NCBI GenBank assembly: GCA_964035015.1
Contig: OZ035998.1
Span: 12,116,143-12,180,142 of the forward strand
Length of the DNA: 64,000 nucleotides
From: Corallium rubrum
Taxonomy: Eukaryota > Cnidaria > Anthozoa > Scleralcyonacea > Coralliidae
Direction: 5' to 3'
This document shows, piece after piece, positions 14,430-24,029 of the stretch. Within the stretch, counting starts at the first letter, position 1, and every line of letters begins with the position of its first letter. The notes beneath the pieces are model-generated. The model was given only the letters and a program-made list of their open reading frames with translations. It did no database searches and was not told the DNA's origin. Made by a program: the position numbers and the translations under genes.

Positions 14430-14727
14430 CATAGTCAATCGAGATATGGTCTGGAAACTCGGTAAACTTCAAAGCGCCTATAATGAGCTGTGATTTTATG
14501 TTGAACCGTACCTTACACCGTGCACATCCTTTGTTTTAGGTTTATTAATATTTAAATAACACGGTTGAGTGATTGAACTGAAACGTTGCTATTGGACAAT
14601 TCGTTCATTATACTAAAATACAATGTGTTCAGTGACCGTGCACCGTGCACAAAAATGCATAAAGGCGAACAAAAAGGTAGACCAAAGACTTTAGCTGAGT
14701 TTCCAGACCATATCTCGATTGACTATG
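14430..14727 (+). mobile_element. MITE family A, complete copy with 7-bp target duplication
   Basis: 298 bp, the same length as the previous copy and nearly identical in inverse orientation. ATTCGAG flanks both ends (14423-14429, 14728-14734). The two copies lie 193 bp apart in opposite orientation in one LINE relic, so the transcript could form a hairpin of about 298 bp. Confidence 0.92.
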
Positions 14728-15490
14728 ATTCGAGTGATACTTGAGTATCAAGTGTAGAACTGTAAAGGGCCGACGTTCATTCAAGTACCGTGCTATCTCA
14801 ATATATGACTCACTCTCTCTCTGCTCCATGCACCCTCAAGTATCCATCGTCACTTATAGTGGTTTTAAACGTTTATTCATGCATGCAAGCAACAACTTCT
14901 TGTTTGTTTTTGGAGCCTATATACCTGTTTTAGATAACCCTATTTTACTATCCTGTATAGAATATCGTTATAGTTTTTTCTCGTTTTATCTTAAAATTTG
15001 TAAATATTCCGTAATTGTAAATTTTAATATATTTTAATCTATAGGAATCTGTACATTTATATCATCGAAAATATCCTTATTTGTAACTTCAATATTTTTT
15101 CTCAACTTATAAGTTAGTTATGAAAAGCCCTATGGGATAACTAATAATTTTGAATCTTGAATACTTAAATATTCTTTTTTTATAATATCTTCTATAATTA
15201 TAGCTTCACCAAACAGAAATAGTTACTTTTTGAAAATCCCACAAGAGATACCAGGGCAATCCACTGTCTGGTATATATAGTTGTTGTTGTATGATCATGG
15301 GGCCTGACAAGAAAACTGATTTCAGTTCATATTCTTGCTTAGTTCGCGTCACAGGATCACTCGTCTATGCAGATTCTATCTGCGAGTTTACTCGTCAATA
15401 GGAGACGTCTCGGAAACCGTGCATGCTGCGAAGGATTAAACTTTTAATCAGTTGTGAGCAAAAGTGGTTTTCTTTCTATTTGTTATCTAG

Positions 15491-15720
15491 TGCCGAAAGC
15501 GACTTTGCCGGTTCCAGAACAAAGTACAAAACATTGGTTGTTTTAAAGCACAATGGAGAAAACATTTGGATGTCACCAGCGACATTCAAGAGCTCTTGTC
15601 GCTTTGATGTCTCCTCTTTTCCATTCGACACTCAAATTTGCGAGCTCACGTTTGGATCTTGGACTTTCACCACTGACAAAATGACCTTAGCGCCAATGAC
15701 TACCAGTGACCTTTTTGCAG
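15491..15720 (+). CDS. nAChR-like receptor, exon 5 (Cys loop, loop B)
   Basis: Acceptor TTGTTATCTAG, donor GTACGC, ends in phase 1. It encodes strands 5-8 with the Cys loop CRFDVSSFPFDTQIC (13 residues between the cysteines, FPFD intact) and loop B GSWTFTTDKM, which keeps the key Trp (Trp149 of alpha1). The motif NGENIWMSPATFKSSC is a standard family pattern just before the Cys loop. An upstream Met in the same frame lies in the intron and is not a start. Confidence 0.93.
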
Positions 15721-15821
15721 GTACGCAAGAATTAATATATATCAAAACTAAAAGACTTATGACAAGCTATATAGTGGGGATAGGACGAACGTATACCTTT
15801 CGGTTAGAACTAGAACTGTAG

Positions 15822-15965
15822 AACTATAGGATTAGAACTAGAACCAGACCTAGACGTAGACGTAGACCTTGAACTTTAACCTAGTGGACTTATAGAGGTG
15901 GCAATAGAGTAGACTAGGCTAGAGCTATAGACTTAGACCTATAGGCTATAGAGCTACGGTCGATT
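15822..15965. repeat. degenerate (TAGAAC/TAGACC)n hexamer repeat
   Basis: Loose TAGAACTA, TAGACCTA and TAGACGTA units just after exon 5, intronic. Confidence 0.7.
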
Positions 15966-16071
15966 GAGTTAAAGTGCAGTTTGCGTAAGAGTGAAAAATA
16001 GCGGATAAATGATCGCGAGGCGAGTCAGTGATTCGATCCGTCAAGTTTCCATATTTTACCTTAGAATTAAA

Positions 16072-16240
16072 TATAGAGCGTTTTCATCTCACGTCACGGC
16101 GGCCATATTGGTGTACCAAAACAATGAAATAGCGGCCATATTGGTGTACGGTATGTGAATTAACTCTTTCTTATTCAAATATTTCGTATTGTTTCACCAC
16201 CCCAATGGGCCACCGATCACGTGAGTGAAAACGCTCTATA
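16072..16240. mobile_element. MITE family B (TA-flanked, GAGCGTTTTCA ends)
   Basis: Inverted termini TATAGAGCGTTTTCA and TGAAAACGCTCTATA with TA at both ends suggest a Tc1/mariner-type target duplication. The interior has GGCGGCCATATTGGTGTACC twice. A second copy in the reverse orientation lies at 17628-17804, so the pair brackets the last receptor exon. Confidence 0.82.
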
Positions 16241-16422
16241 CTGACGCGTATACTTAATTCTAAGATAAAAGGTCCTTTTTGAAAATCATGTAATATGAAA
16301 AAGTTTCCTGATTAAATATTATTATTATACATTGACGCGAACAACTGACACGAACACTTGCACCTGATGCATATACTTATTTCTGGCAATATAATTTTAT
16401 TTATTTATTGTATTTTATCTAG

Positions 16423-17129
16423 ACACAAGATATGAAAGTGGAGACTGGACGATTCCCTCTATGAAAATGGATACAAACACGTTAAAAATCGGGTGCTGTA
16501 TGGGCTCATACGACAGAATCACCTACAAACTTAAGTTAGATCGAAAACCCGTGTATTTCATCATGTACTTGATCGTCCCCAGTATATTGATATCTCTGCT
16601 GGTTCTATTCAGTTTCAAGATCCCTGTTGACAGTGGTGAGAGGATAGGGTTGTGTACCACGGCGTTGCTGGCCATGAGCGTGTTTCTTCTTCTCATTGGA
16701 GAACATCTCCCGGAATCGTCGGAAAACATTCCTCTTCTCGCCATTGCTTCGGTTTTGATGATGATTGAGATCACCTTGGGATTTCTGGCAACTATTCTCG
16801 TCCTAAAGTGTCACCATAACACCAATAAGCCGCCAAAGTTCCTCAGGGTGTTGTGTTGTGTTAAGTTCGACGATAGTGCACCATTATCCGTTAGCACTGA
16901 TGCTAACAACCCAGATGACGCAGCAAAAACACCCACCGTACACGCTTTGCTTCAAGCACAGATGAGTATGATAGATAGGAAACAGGACAGGTATCAGGAA
17001 GAATGGCAAAAAATTTCCAAAAAGTTGGATCGATTTTTCTTTTATTTCTTTCTGACCGTCTTGTGTGGTACCTTGGCTGGGGTTTATTTGATGGCACCGC
17101 TTATTCAAAAATTAGAACACGATATGTGA
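16423..17129 (+). CDS. nAChR-like receptor, last exon (loop C, M1-M4)
   Basis: Acceptor TATTTTATCTAG; the stop TGA is at 17127-17129. Loop C reads KIGCCMGSY: vicinal Cys pair and distal Tyr present, but Ile stands where the proximal Tyr of YxCC is expected. M1 is about PVYFIMYLIVPSILISLL. M2 follows GER with Gly2', Leu9', Val13' and Glu20'. M3 is about LAIASVLMMIEITLGFLATI. A charged cytoplasmic loop contains the amphipathic stretch before M4 (QEEWQKISKKLDR), and M4 is RFFFYFFLTVLCGTLAGVYL. The whole membrane domain sits in one exon, fewer introns than in vertebrate nAChR genes. No polyadenylation signal is obvious before the MITE that begins 12 bases after the stop. Confidence 0.95.
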
Positions 17130-17141
17130 ACCGCTTATAGG

Positions 17142-17518
17142 TAGGGTTGGGCGCTATTTTCCACTCACAATTATCGTATATGGCTGCATGGTATAAACTT
17201 TAGGAACGATGATATTGAAGGCTTACTAACCGAGCTTGAGGTCTGTACGGGAAAGTATATATTTGTCTGAGGTTTTCGTTTGTTTAAAAAATATTAAAGC
17301 TCAGATTATTATTTTGTACTGTTGCGTCTTCGGTGTCAGTGAAAACTATATTTTCAAAATATCTTTGGTACTGCATGTGATTTGTTCACTGAAAACTGTG
17401 ATTGCCACATTTATTGAAAAGACGTTAACTTAGTGAAGCATCTAATTTGACTATCGTGATAATTTCTTAGTACGATATTAAATTGTGATATGAAATTTTT
17501 TAATATTGCCCAACCCTA
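17142..17518. mobile_element. hAT-like MITE abutting the receptor stop codon
   Basis: Inverted ends TAGGGTTGGGC (left) and GCCCAACCCTA (right), with inner similarity (CACAATTATCG against CGATATTAAATTGTG). The TAGGG start fits hAT ends, but no 8-bp target duplication is visible. It starts 12 bases after the TGA, so it probably forms part of the mature 3' UTR. Confidence 0.75.
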
Positions 17519-17627
17519 GGGTTAACTGTTTGGAGTGTGGTGAAGGTGGAAAGCAACAGATTTTAACTTTACTCCGAATTTGCGGCTAAAATTACGGTAG
17601 ATACAAATGCAAAATTTGAAGCATCAA

Positions 17628-17804
17628 TAGATCGTTTTCACTCACGTGATCGGTGGCCCCATTGGGGCCGTGAAACAATACGAAATATTTGAATAAGAAT
17701 AGAGCTAAATTCCCATAGGATAAAGATGGTACACCAATATGGCCGCCATTTCATTGTTTTGGTACACCAATATGGCCGCCGTGACATCAGATGAAAACGA
17801 TCTA
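17628..17804. mobile_element. MITE family B, second copy
   Basis: Ends TAGATCGTTTTCA and TGAAAACGATCTA, interior with two GTACACCAATATGGCCGCC boxes. Same family as 16072-16240, inverted relative to it. Confidence 0.82.
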
Positions 17805-17823
17805 TAGGTTTATGTCGTGTTTG

Positions 17824-18121
17824 TTGGTGAAATGCCAGTACGAAAATTAACTCTGTCTTATTTGAAAGAACTCCTAAAATGGCAAAACAATATCTGTTGC
17901 AGTTTTTTGTTCTCTTGCTTCGTTGTTGAGATATTCCAGTTTGTTTGATATGTAAATTGACATCGTGACGTCATATTGCAATGATTTATCGGAGAATAGT
18001 ATATATCCTTGCTTTATTATCAAACCAAAGTAATTCAAAAGACATGCGTGGGCGTGTTCCTCCTACGATAGGAAACAGTCATGTAGAATTTTCAATTATT
18101 GTTGATAATACTAAGCATATA

Positions 18122-18122
<1 letters not shown>
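17824..18122. mobile_element. left half of a fold-back element (family C)
   Basis: Matches the left arm and centre of the intact 56603-57085 copy: ACGAAAATTAACTCTGTCTT, GATATGTAAATTGACAT, GACGTCATATTGC, then GTAGAATTTTCAA. It stops at an AT tract. The matching right arm appears at 20022-20195, so 1.9 kb of AT tracts and a Penelope-like element apparently split one ancestral copy. Confidence 0.7.

Positions 18123-18124
<2 letters not shown>

Positions 18125-18181
<57 letters not shown>
18125..18181. repeat. (AT)n microsatellite
   Basis: About 28 AT units immediately left of the Penelope-like element. Confidence 0.95.
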
Positions 18182-18183
<2 letters not shown>

Positions 18184-19120
18184 AAAAGTTAAAACACAGG
18201 TAAGTTAAAATCTTTAATAAAACCAAACGTTTTCAACTATATTACAGTCATCTTCAGGGTTAAACACGAGATGCCATCCAGCAGGCAGAATAATTTATAC
18301 TATTAAGTTATTCCCAAAGGGAACAGGTTATAATTAAAGCATTTGTATCACTGGCGCATTACACAGAGCCCATCGTATTTCCACCGCTTTTGACGCTGAA
18401 GTTGAAAATATCAAGAGATAATACCTGAATGCTGGATATCCCTATCATTTTATAATTAACACAATTACCCATTTTAAGAACAACCTACAAACAGAAGACC
18501 CTCTTATCCCACCTTATACTTTTTCGAAGAAAGAAAGAAAATTGCCATCCGCTTACCTTATTGCCCTCTTAACGAGAAACAAAGCAAGAAATTCATCGCC
18601 AAACTCAACTCCTTTACTGCAAACAAGTATTTTTTTGTCATCGTTTGGCAAACGAAGAAAATCCGACAGATGTTTCGATTAAAAGACAAGAATCTCCACC
18701 CATCGCATGTCGTATACCAGGGAAATTTCTCCTGTGGCGAAAGCTACATTGGCGAAACAAGCCGCAATCTCGAGACCCGCATCGCAGAACACGAAAACGT
18801 TCGTCACAACTCAGAACCAGCCAGACATTTGAAACAATTCCCTCATCATTCTTTTACTTGGATGAAATTACAAGTCGAACATTTTTACATTAAACGCTCA
18901 ATCGCAGAAGGACTATTAATCAAACAGAAAAATCCGACCCTTAACAAACAAGGCAAATGCTTTAATTGTAACTTGTTCCTTTTGGGAATAACCTAATAGT
19001 ATAAATTATTCTGCCTGCTGGATGGCATCTCGTGTTTAACCCTGAAGATGACTGTAATATAGTCGAAAACGTTTGGTTTTTATTAAAGATTTTAACTTAC
19101 CTGTGTTTTAACTTTTTAAA
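18184..19120 (+). mobile_element. Penelope-like element relic with inverted terminal repeats
   Basis: Left repeat 18184-18336 and right repeat about 18963-19118 are inverted copies (AGTTAAAACACAGGTAAGTT at one end, AACTTACCTGTGTTTTAACT at the other). They flank the remnant of a Penelope ORF with a GIY-YIG endonuclease. Inverted pseudo-LTRs and insertion beside AT microsatellites are known for this class. The right repeat carries CTGAAGA, a small stem and GAAAAC at 19042-19070; see the findings on this module. Confidence 0.85.
18340..18996 (+). pseudogene. Penelope reverse transcriptase thumb and GIY-YIG endonuclease, broken
   Basis: The reading starts near RAHRISTAFDAEVENI (end of the reverse transcriptase region, with an in-frame stop), continues through LIPPYTFSKK, shifts frame, then LPYCPLNEKQSKKFIAKLN and a GIY-YIG core (GNFSCGESYIGETSRNLE, followed by TRIAEH). 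The C terminus KNPTLNKQGKCFNC is intact up to the stop at 18994-18996. The upstream catalytic part of the reverse transcriptase is absent, as in 5'-truncated copies. Confidence 0.85.
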
Positions 19121-19189
19121 CAAATTATATCTAGCGATACATCTATGAATCACAGCACACAGCACCTGCACACAGGCTAAAATTACATA

Positions 19190-19400
19190 TTAATTTATTT
19201 GTTTACTTTGTTTTTATTGGCTTACATGTGTTCACGTGATTCCCGTTGTAGCTCTGCTATAAATACGCGAGACCACATGTGAGTTGTTTACTAATTTCTC
19301 CTGACGAAGGGCCTTCGCTCGAAACGTCGAGAAGATTTTTCTCTGTTTTTCAGGCCAACGTGACTTAACCCTGGTAATATCCTAGAAGCCTTTAACTATA
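19190..19400 (+). mobile_element. solo Penelope-type terminal repeat fragment
   Basis: Contains CTGACGA, GGGCcttcGCTC and GAAACGTCGAG at 19301-19331, the same architecture as in the other Penelope repeats of this window. Upstream is CTCTGCTATAAATACGCGAG, a TATA-like stretch. No ORF is attached. Confidence 0.6.
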
Positions 19401-19569
19401 TATATATATATATACTATAACTTACTATAAATATATATACTATAACTAATATATATATATACTATAACTATATTTGTGAAATTCATTACTGATTCATGAG
19501 TTTTGCAGCCAATCCAATTTCAGAAATTACGTCACATGTATACCCCTGTAAACCCCATACAAACTAAAA

Positions 19570-20195
<626 letters not shown>

Positions 20196-20664
20196 ACTTA
20201 TAGGCAAAAGGTCTAAATATTTGTTTATCTTAAAACAAGAAGGTATAATATACGGTCATGTATACATTACATGTGTCTATAGTACTATACACCGACTATA
20301 GTAGCCACATTTTGAAGCTGTGGCACAAACAGGTTGGTTGCATTTCACTTTTATTCGTTGTGATTCGGAACTGCGACTTCACTCGATATCGACATTAGAA
20401 AATCAAATGCAAAGTTGAACTTAAAAAATTGAGCTTATTTATATGGGTCAGTTGAAGGTTTATACTAAATTGAGCTTTGTCTGGAAATATTCGATAATGC
20501 ATGATGCATGCATGTGAACAATTGTGTACGTGGAATGAATACTTTACTTTATAGTATAAACCAACTAGCAGACTGTTAACAAATGATGCATTCTACTTGG
20601 GTGAGCCACTCACTGTTTGATGATTGAGAATTGATGTTTGCAATCGTATCAATTCCTTGAGATT
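20196..20664. other. no feature recognised
   Basis: AT-rich sequence without a gene or clear repeat. Confidence 0.5.
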
Positions 20665-20930
20665 TAGAAGACAAAGATACGGTGGCAAGAAAGGCCAACA
20701 AAATCGTTTGACTTATAAAGAGAACAGTAGGACCAAAGAACTATAAATACTTTTCATTATTATATCAATCTTTGGTTAGACCAATATTAGAATATGCAAT
20801 TCCTGTTTTGTCTCCATATTTGAAAAATGATATAAAGGAACTTGAAAAAGTACAACGCCGATCATCAAAATGTGTCCTTGGCGCTCGTGGATTTAAAGTT
20901 CCTCCAACATGGCTGCCATGATGGCAAAAC
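20665..20930 (+). pseudogene. LINE reverse transcriptase fragment
   Basis: The + strand reads KDTVARKANKIV, a stop, then GPKNYKYFSLLYQSLVRPIL, EYAIPVLSPYLKNDIKELEK and VQRRSSKCVLGARG. This is the classic C-terminal stretch of non-LTR retrotransposon ORF2 (LVRPxLEYAxPVWSP, then LEKVQRRATK). One stop and loss of similarity after about 20900 show decay. Confidence 0.85.
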
Positions 20931-21082
20931 TAGAATGGCAAAAGAAACCAGGTATAAATGCAAAATAATGGCAGAAAACTCGAGTTTTTCCGAGGTTTCA
21001 GTTTCTCTCTTTATAATAAGATTTTATCAGACTAGTTGGTTTATATTAAAACAATTAGAGAACTCGTTGTCAGTACGCCGAT

Positions 21083-21290
21083 CAATCTCGTTCCCAGAGC
21101 CCACGTTCCTCTTACCCAGCGGGCGGGAAACGAGAGACTCTGGGATAATCCGTTCACGCAATCACAGGATTCTTGTTATCCGGAAGAAGAGTAATCATGT
21201 TCATCAGCCAATGAAATATCGATGTGAAACGGATTATCCCAGTGTCTCTCGTTTCCCGGGTGTGGAACGTGGGCTCTGGGAACGAGATTG
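21083..21290. mobile_element. Mutator-like MITE with 9-bp target duplication
   Basis: 208 bp with inverted ends CAATCTCGTTCCCAGAGCCC and GGGCTCTGGGAACGAGATTG. TACGCCGAT flanks both sides (21074-21082 and 21291-21299). A 9-bp duplication is typical of Mutator-like elements. A related end fragment (TCAATCTCGTTCTCAGAGCC) lies at about 45727-45746. The ORF across it is not a gene. Confidence 0.88.
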
Positions 21291-21354
21291 TACGCCGATA
21301 TGCTGTGCCTCGTTGACCCAGATATGCTCATAAACAATTCGCCTCGTTGTCTAA

Positions 21355-21570
21355 TTGTATAAAGTGGTTATGAAACGAAAATTAAGTCTGTGTCTTATTA
21401 CGTCACCTGTGCATAACGAATTATCAAAAAGGTTATCAGTATATATTTCCCATTATCAACATAATCACTTGAAAATCTATATCTTTTGTGTTGTGGGAGA
21501 AACACGCCCACACTAAGTTTCTTTTAGATAACAGGGACTTAGTTTTCGTTTGACCGACATTTTAATTACA
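21355..21570. mobile_element. decayed fold-back family C copy
   Basis: ATGAAACGAAAATTAAGTC, TTACGTCACCTGTGCATAA, AGGTTATCAGTATATA and the end TTAGTTTTCGTTTGAC recall both arms of family C, with internal deletions. Confidence 0.55.
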
Positions 21571-22129
21571 ATTCATTAATCTGGCATGACGATCACGATT
21601 TCCTTGTTTTTTGTGATGAAATTATTATAAGCTTTGAGAGAGACTTTTGTGATCAGTATCGCAACGTCCTGTAATTTCTGAACATGTTCACCCTTGATTT
21701 GAATTATGTTGTGCTAGCTACTTACACTAAAAACAGTTAATGCAGTTATATTCAGTAATAAAGTGTTCACCTGTATAACAATTCTATTTCTGCATGCTGC
21801 GTTTGTTTCGTTGACCAAAGTTCTGTTTTTGGGCATGTATATATGCATGAAAACCGGCATAAAGATCTTTAAATATCCGGATATTGTCACTCGCATAAAT
21901 TCTTAAAAACACATTTTTTTCGCACTTATACATTGTAATGTTTACAATGTAAATGTGCAGTGAAGTACTAGCTAATGAGTAATGATTTATTTAACATCGT
22001 AGGCACAGGATGTGGTCGCCCAATCATTCGAGCCAGAGGCTCATAAGTGTTGATTTTACGGAGGGAAGAAAACCGCAGAACTCTGCGAAAAACCCTCGAA
22101 GCACAAGAGAGACCAACTAAACTCTACTC

Positions 22130-22265
22130 ACATGAAATTCAAGTTCGAGAACGGGATTATTCCCAGACGGTCACCCATCCAAGTACTAACCCCGTCCAAC
22201 TGGGCTTAACTACAGCGGTGAGAGGCAGCGCCCTAACAGCACACGCCAGCCGTGCATGCTTCCCA
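22130..22265 (-). repeat. 5S-rRNA-like element (SINE3-type or 5S pseudogene)
   Basis: On the minus strand, GGTTAGTACTTGGATGGGTG, ACCGTCTGGGAATA and the preceding AAGCCCAGTTGGACGGG correspond to the 3' two-thirds of eukaryotic 5S rRNA, including its internal promoter C-box region. The 5' third (GCTGTTAGGGCGCTGCCTCT) and the 3' tail (TTGAATTTCATGTGAG) do not match 5S, and no T-run terminator follows. A 5S-derived SINE head is more likely than a working gene. Confidence 0.7.
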
Positions 22266-22666
22266 GCTAGAATTATTCACAAGCTAGAAGTTGTTTATTA
22301 TATATTTGCCATCATTAGTTATTTCTACTGCGAAGCAGGTAGATACAGTACAATGTCATCGAGTGTGTAAGTCCGTAAGTTAAGTTAACAATGCACAGGT
22401 GCCACAAGTTGTATGATATTTTAATGCACAGATACCCCAAAATGGCATTTTAACGAAAACAATTTGAAAATATAAGACTTTACATAAACCAACAGATTTT
22501 CCTATTTTAATTCTAATTTTCTTGGACTTATGTAGTTGAGTCGTCAGCAGTAGATACATGCACGCCCGGCTTGCCTATTTTTTGTACAGCTAAACAAAAC
22601 GTTAAGATGTTGACAGGCAACCCTGACCCTGATCGCAATCGCTATAGGATAAACCATATTATATTA

Positions 22667-22807
22667 AGGCGGTTTTCCACTAGGCGATATTTGTCGACCG
22701 ACTCGACATTTTTCTTTTGACTTGGCTAATTAGTTCCACTCGAGAGCTTGCGAGACAAAAGAAAACGTCCCTTCGCGCGACACTTTTCGCCTAGTGGAAA
22801 ACCCCCG
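22667..22807. mobile_element. PIF/Harbinger-like MITE
   Basis: 141 bp. GGCGGTTTTCCACTAGGCGA on the left pairs with TCGCCTAGTGGAAAACCCCC on the right. TTA stands on both sides (22664-22666, 22808-22810), the 3-bp duplication expected of Harbinger elements. Confidence 0.8.
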
Positions 22808-22930
22808 TTAGAACCACATTTTTTCCAAATCCTTGATTATAACTGGTCAGAAAGTTCGTGAGAATTCTCGATATCTTCGTATTTGCCGCTGTGATTGTGA
22901 GCCTACAATGCTTCTGGAGGTATCTGGAGG

Positions 22931-23109
22931 AAAGGGATGACTCACAAGGACCCGTCCAGTCCTTTCGCGGCTTTTCCAAAATATGTCGTCAAATTTGTCT
23001 TTTTCCAAATTTGTCGTCAAGCTTCAGTGACTCTAGGAAAAACACATCTGACGACATATGTTGGAAAAGTCGCGATAGAACTGGACGGGTCCCTTTGAGT
23101 CATCCCTTT
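22931..23109. mobile_element. fold-back MITE
   Basis: The arms of about 60 bases are AAAGGGATGACTCACAAGGA CCCGTCCAGT and ACTGGACGGGTCCCTTTGAG TCATCCCTTT, with inner CATATGTTGGAAAAG pairing with CTTTTCCAAAATATG. No coding capacity; the target duplication is not clear. Confidence 0.8.
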
Positions 23110-23126
23110 TAGCCCAAGGCCTGTAG

Positions 23127-24029
23127 TAGGCCTGTCCACAAGTTGCTCGAAATTTTGCTAAAAGTTGCTTAAAAAATTGTTAAATTTTGCTTGAAAATTG
23201 CTCATTTTTTCAAAAAAGTTGCCAGGTTTTAAGAAATTAAGTTGCTAAAGGTTACTAGTTCATTTGCCCGTCTTTTAGGAGGTACGACGATAAATGCCTT
23301 GTGATGATGTCTACAACAACGTGTTTGAAAATGTGGGAACGATTGTCTTGATAAAAGTCATAAAATAACGAGTAAACACAAGTGCTTTTAAAACAAGGTT
23401 AATGATTATAACTACATACCAGTATATCATATCCAAAAGAAATAAATTTATTAGAAAAATTTACTGCTAAACCAAACACAAACTTTGAATTTATCTAATT
23501 AAAGATTTGCATGTTTACACAAACTGTTCATTAAACAATCAAAACACCCATCCAATCGACTTTCTTCCATTGAGAGTCATGGTCATAAAACATCTCCCTG
23601 CTCTTTTGAAAAATAACTATTTATGAAACTGAAGACTAAATATGCATGATAAGGCAATAACTCCGGTGTTAATTCCCCTTCCGGGATCTTAGCTCGTGTT
23701 ACGGTGTACATGTATTAAATACCAACATGACAAAGTTTACCATAAACTTTAATAACCTGATAAACCATGTAGACTGAAGAGTGAAGAACCCATTTTAAAG
23801 CTGAAATTATTTATTATTAAGCATAAACTAAGCGAAAACACGGAAAATGTAAATTTTTAATTAACTACACAGATAATTCCTCCTTAAAAGTTAAAATTGT
23901 CAAAATTGCTGAATAAATGCCAAATTTCGAAATAGTTGCTTGCAGCTACAAAAGTTGCCAGTTCAAAAAATGTTGCTCATGTAAGAAGAAGTTGCCGAAA
24001 AGTTGCCAAGCAACTTGTGGACATGGCTA
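23127..24029. mobile_element. non-autonomous hAT element with 8-bp target duplication
   Basis: 903 bp. Left end TAGGCCTGTCCACAAGTTGC, right end GCAACTTGTGGACATGGCTA. GCCTGTAG is repeated exactly at both sides (23119-23126 and 24030-24037), the 8-bp duplication typical of hAT. Many AAGTTGC/AAATTGCT repeats cluster within about 110 bases of each end, as transposase-binding sites do in hAT elements. No transposase ORF is present. Confidence 0.87.

Larger units (their letters stand above)
13895..15160 (+). pseudogene. LINE (non-LTR retrotransposon) reverse transcriptase tail, split by two MITEs
   Basis: With the two MITEs at 13939-14236 and 14430-14727 removed, the + strand reads as the decayed C-terminal part of a CR1/L2-type LINE ORF2. 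It opens with the typical QNFAARVITG, then has pieces such as YNFDHITHALINELKWLPV and KGRRSFKYRAISIYDSLS, with stops and frameshifts between. The tail ends in AT-rich 3' sequence. It sits in the sense orientation inside the receptor intron and is not functional. Exact ends are uncertain. Confidence 0.7.
9547..17129 (+). other. gene: nicotinic-type Cys-loop receptor subunit (span of visible exons)
   Basis: A cation-channel subunit of the nicotinic acetylcholine receptor family, expected to form pentamers in the plasma membrane. Exons 9547-9725, 10365-10409, 11023-11132, 15491-15720 and 16423-17129 join in frame; from the ATG at 9555 they give 1263 nt (420 residues plus stop). In order the protein has an N-terminal ligand-binding domain, a 13-residue Cys loop with FPFD, loop C with vicinal Cys, M1-M3, a short cytoplasmic loop of about 85 residues, and M4 near the C terminus. 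Glu at M2 position -1' and Leu at 9' predict a cation-selective gate. Exons of 45 and 110 bp are the conserved nAChR exon sizes. The first coding exon, with most of the signal peptide, may lie upstream and was not found. Family assignment is secure; the ligand is not. Confidence 0.93.

Noticed and set aside
15423..15490. ATG at 15423 as start of a separate receptor protein
   Set aside because: A splice acceptor at 15489-15490 in the right phase explains the frame; the upstream residues do not match the receptor family.
20842..21333. 163-residue ORF
   Set aside because: Runs from a LINE fragment into a Mutator-like MITE; the frame is fortuitous.
22047..22370. 107-residue ORF
   Set aside because: Lies antisense to the 5S-like repeat and has no domain; coincidental.
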